NCBI GenBank assembly: GCA_013151415.1
Contig: JAADII010000144.1
Coordinates: forward strand, 1 to 64,000
Origin: Chloroflexota bacterium
Lineage (GTDB): Bacteria; Chloroflexota; Anaerolineae; J102
Direction of reading: 5' to 3'
Length of the DNA: 64,000 nucleotides
Position numbers and translations under genes: made by a program. The notes under the pieces were generated by a model. It was not told the origin of the DNA, did not search any database, and saw nothing but the letters and a program-made list of their open reading frames with translations. How positions within the stretch are numbered: the first letter of the stretch is position 1; each line of letters opens with the position of its first letter. Shown piece after piece: positions 63,289 to 64,000 of this stretch.

Positions 63289-64000
63289 ATGATGAAATCT
63301 CACAGTCGGTTCTTTTCCCGCAGTCTTTATTTGGTTGTATTGTTTGCGCCTTTGGTTTTGTCGCTGCTATTTCAGGCCGAGGCGAAGTCGGCCCAATCGG
63401 ACGTCGCTCGCTCTGCTGCACAGACTTACACCTGCCCGGTTAAAGTTATGGCCGTAGGGGACTCGGTGACATACGGTCGGTTGAGTTCGTGGGGGGCGGG
63501 TTTTCGCCATAATTTGAATTATTGGGGCGTCGCCGAGGGGCTGGATATCCAATGGGTCGGTCAGCTCACTTCGCCCGCGCCCAACCATGAAGGCCATCGC
63601 GGGGCCACTATCGAAGATATCCGTTTGAATGTGATCGACACCGCGATGAATAGGTATAAACCCCACGTTATGATTTTGATGATCGGCACCAACAATGTCG
63701 AGGTGGATGCAGATATTGATGCCATGCGCACGGCCATCAATACTTTAGTGAATCGCATCTTGCAAAATGATCCGAATATCCGACTCATTTTGGCTTCCAT
63801 TCCACCGGTTGGGCATCGTGAAAACGAAGATCCGGCCGTTTGGGACGCCAAGAACGTCGTGGCTGGTCTTTACAGCCAAGAGGTGGAGAGGGTGGCCAGG
63901 AATAAGATAGATAACGGCTATAATGTGGTCTTCGTCGATATCTACAACAACCTGGATCGATTCGCGGACCTGGCCGATGGACTGCACCCTAACGACAGCG
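63289..64000 (+). CDS. Exported SGNH/GDSL hydrolase, 3' end outside window
   Basis: At least 237 residues from ATG 63289 (ATG 63292 equally possible), open to the window end. Signal peptide (LYLVVLFAPLVLSLLF), then SGNH block I VMAVGDSVTYGRLSS, block III MIGTNNVEVDAD, and block V DGLHPNDS right at the edge. Block II Gly appears in the GHRGATIEDI segment. These are the catalytic Ser, oxyanion Gly and Asn, and Asp/His. A secreted esterase, probably removing acyl groups from extracellular polysaccharide, which fits the acyltransferase in the locus. Full domain layout unknown. Confidence 0.88.
   Translation, partial: MMKSHSRFFSRSLYLVVLFAPLVLSLLFQAEAKSAQSDVARSAAQTYTCPVKVMAVGDSVTYGRLSSWGAGFRHNLNYWGVAEGLDIQWVGQLTSPAPNHEGHRGATIEDIRLNVIDTAMNRYKPHVMILMIGTNNVEVDADIDAMRTAINTLVNRILQNDPNIRLILASIPPVGHRENEDPAVWDAKNVVAGLYSQEVERVARNKIDNGYNVVFVDIYNNLDRFADLADGLHPNDS

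Noticed and set aside
1-64000. CRISPR array, tRNA or rRNA genes, insertion sequence
   Set aside because: No regular spaced repeats, no T-arm/anticodon-type structure, no rRNA core sequence and no transposase frame were found. The intergenic arrays are inverted word repeats without spacers.

Overview
The window is 64 kb of dense bacterial sequence, GC-rich by eye, with mostly unidirectional gene runs, no rRNA, tRNA or CRISPR array that I could find, and no recognisable transposase. The organism is most likely a member of the Chloroflexota (Anaerolineae-like). This is an inference from several traits: two GT-C membrane glycosyltransferases in tandem (one of the Agl23-like type), a MoeA fused to a periplasmic-binding-like domain, an F420-type oxidoreductase, secreted proteins with Pro/Thr stalks, and many intergenic arrays of short self-complementary words. 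No marker gene in the window proves the phylum.

Layout. 0-7 kb: two GT-C membrane proteins (one fused to an NHL propeller), an Rpn-type nuclease and a degenerate Lgt-like protein. 7-14.5 kb: an accessory-looking block with two molybdopterin molybdotransferase genes (one fused to a PBP domain and broken by a frameshift), a nuclease/Tudor-like protein, an RHH-HNH gene pair lying between the two moeA genes on the opposite strand, an MntA-HepT toxin-antitoxin pair, an EamA transporter, and several intergenic repeat modules. 14.7-21.5 kb: a P-type ATPase homologue that has lost every catalytic signature I checked except the hinge GDG, then alanine racemase, an exported GHL10-type hydrolase and a divergent MtnA-like isomerase. 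21.7-25.7 kb: an operon of a close FadR homologue, an alkyl-DHAP-synthase-like flavoprotein and GlpD, preceded by a sigma-70-like promoter and a near-consensus FadR operator. 25.7-29.2 kb (minus): sterol-glucosyltransferase-like, ketosteroid-dehydrogenase-like and F420-type oxidoreductase genes. 29.3-35.6 kb (minus): a double ferredoxin-NADP reductase fusion, two small membrane proteins, folD and an endonuclease-type mutL. 35.8-64 kb (plus): a nucleotidase-like HAD gene, then a large surface-polysaccharide locus.

The polysaccharide locus contains a Wzx-type flippase with three glycosyltransferases, then a GDP-fucose-synthase-like epimerase with a Wzm/Wzt ABC exporter, a hexapeptide acyltransferase, two Gfo/Idh oxidoreductases, paired paralogous GT4 enzymes around a methyltransferase and a capsule-type transferase, and a GT-C membrane protein. 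After a secreted beta-propeller protein come nonulosonic (sialic-acid-like) acid genes: neuB, a KdsC-like phosphatase, a PtmA-like SDR and neuA. A sulfotransferase and a GT61 enzyme lie among them. A truncated SGNH hydrolase ends the window. Together these suggest a cell-surface glycan containing an activated nonulosonate and possibly sulfate, exported by the ABC route, the flippase route, or both.

Main points for follow-up: the catalytically dead P-type ATPase; the FadR-operator/ether-lipid-like operon; the double FNR fusion; the steroid-type three-gene operon; and a family of modular intergenic elements that share boundary sequences and carry inverted arrays of different short words. One of these elements runs into the 5' end of the kdsC-like reading frame.
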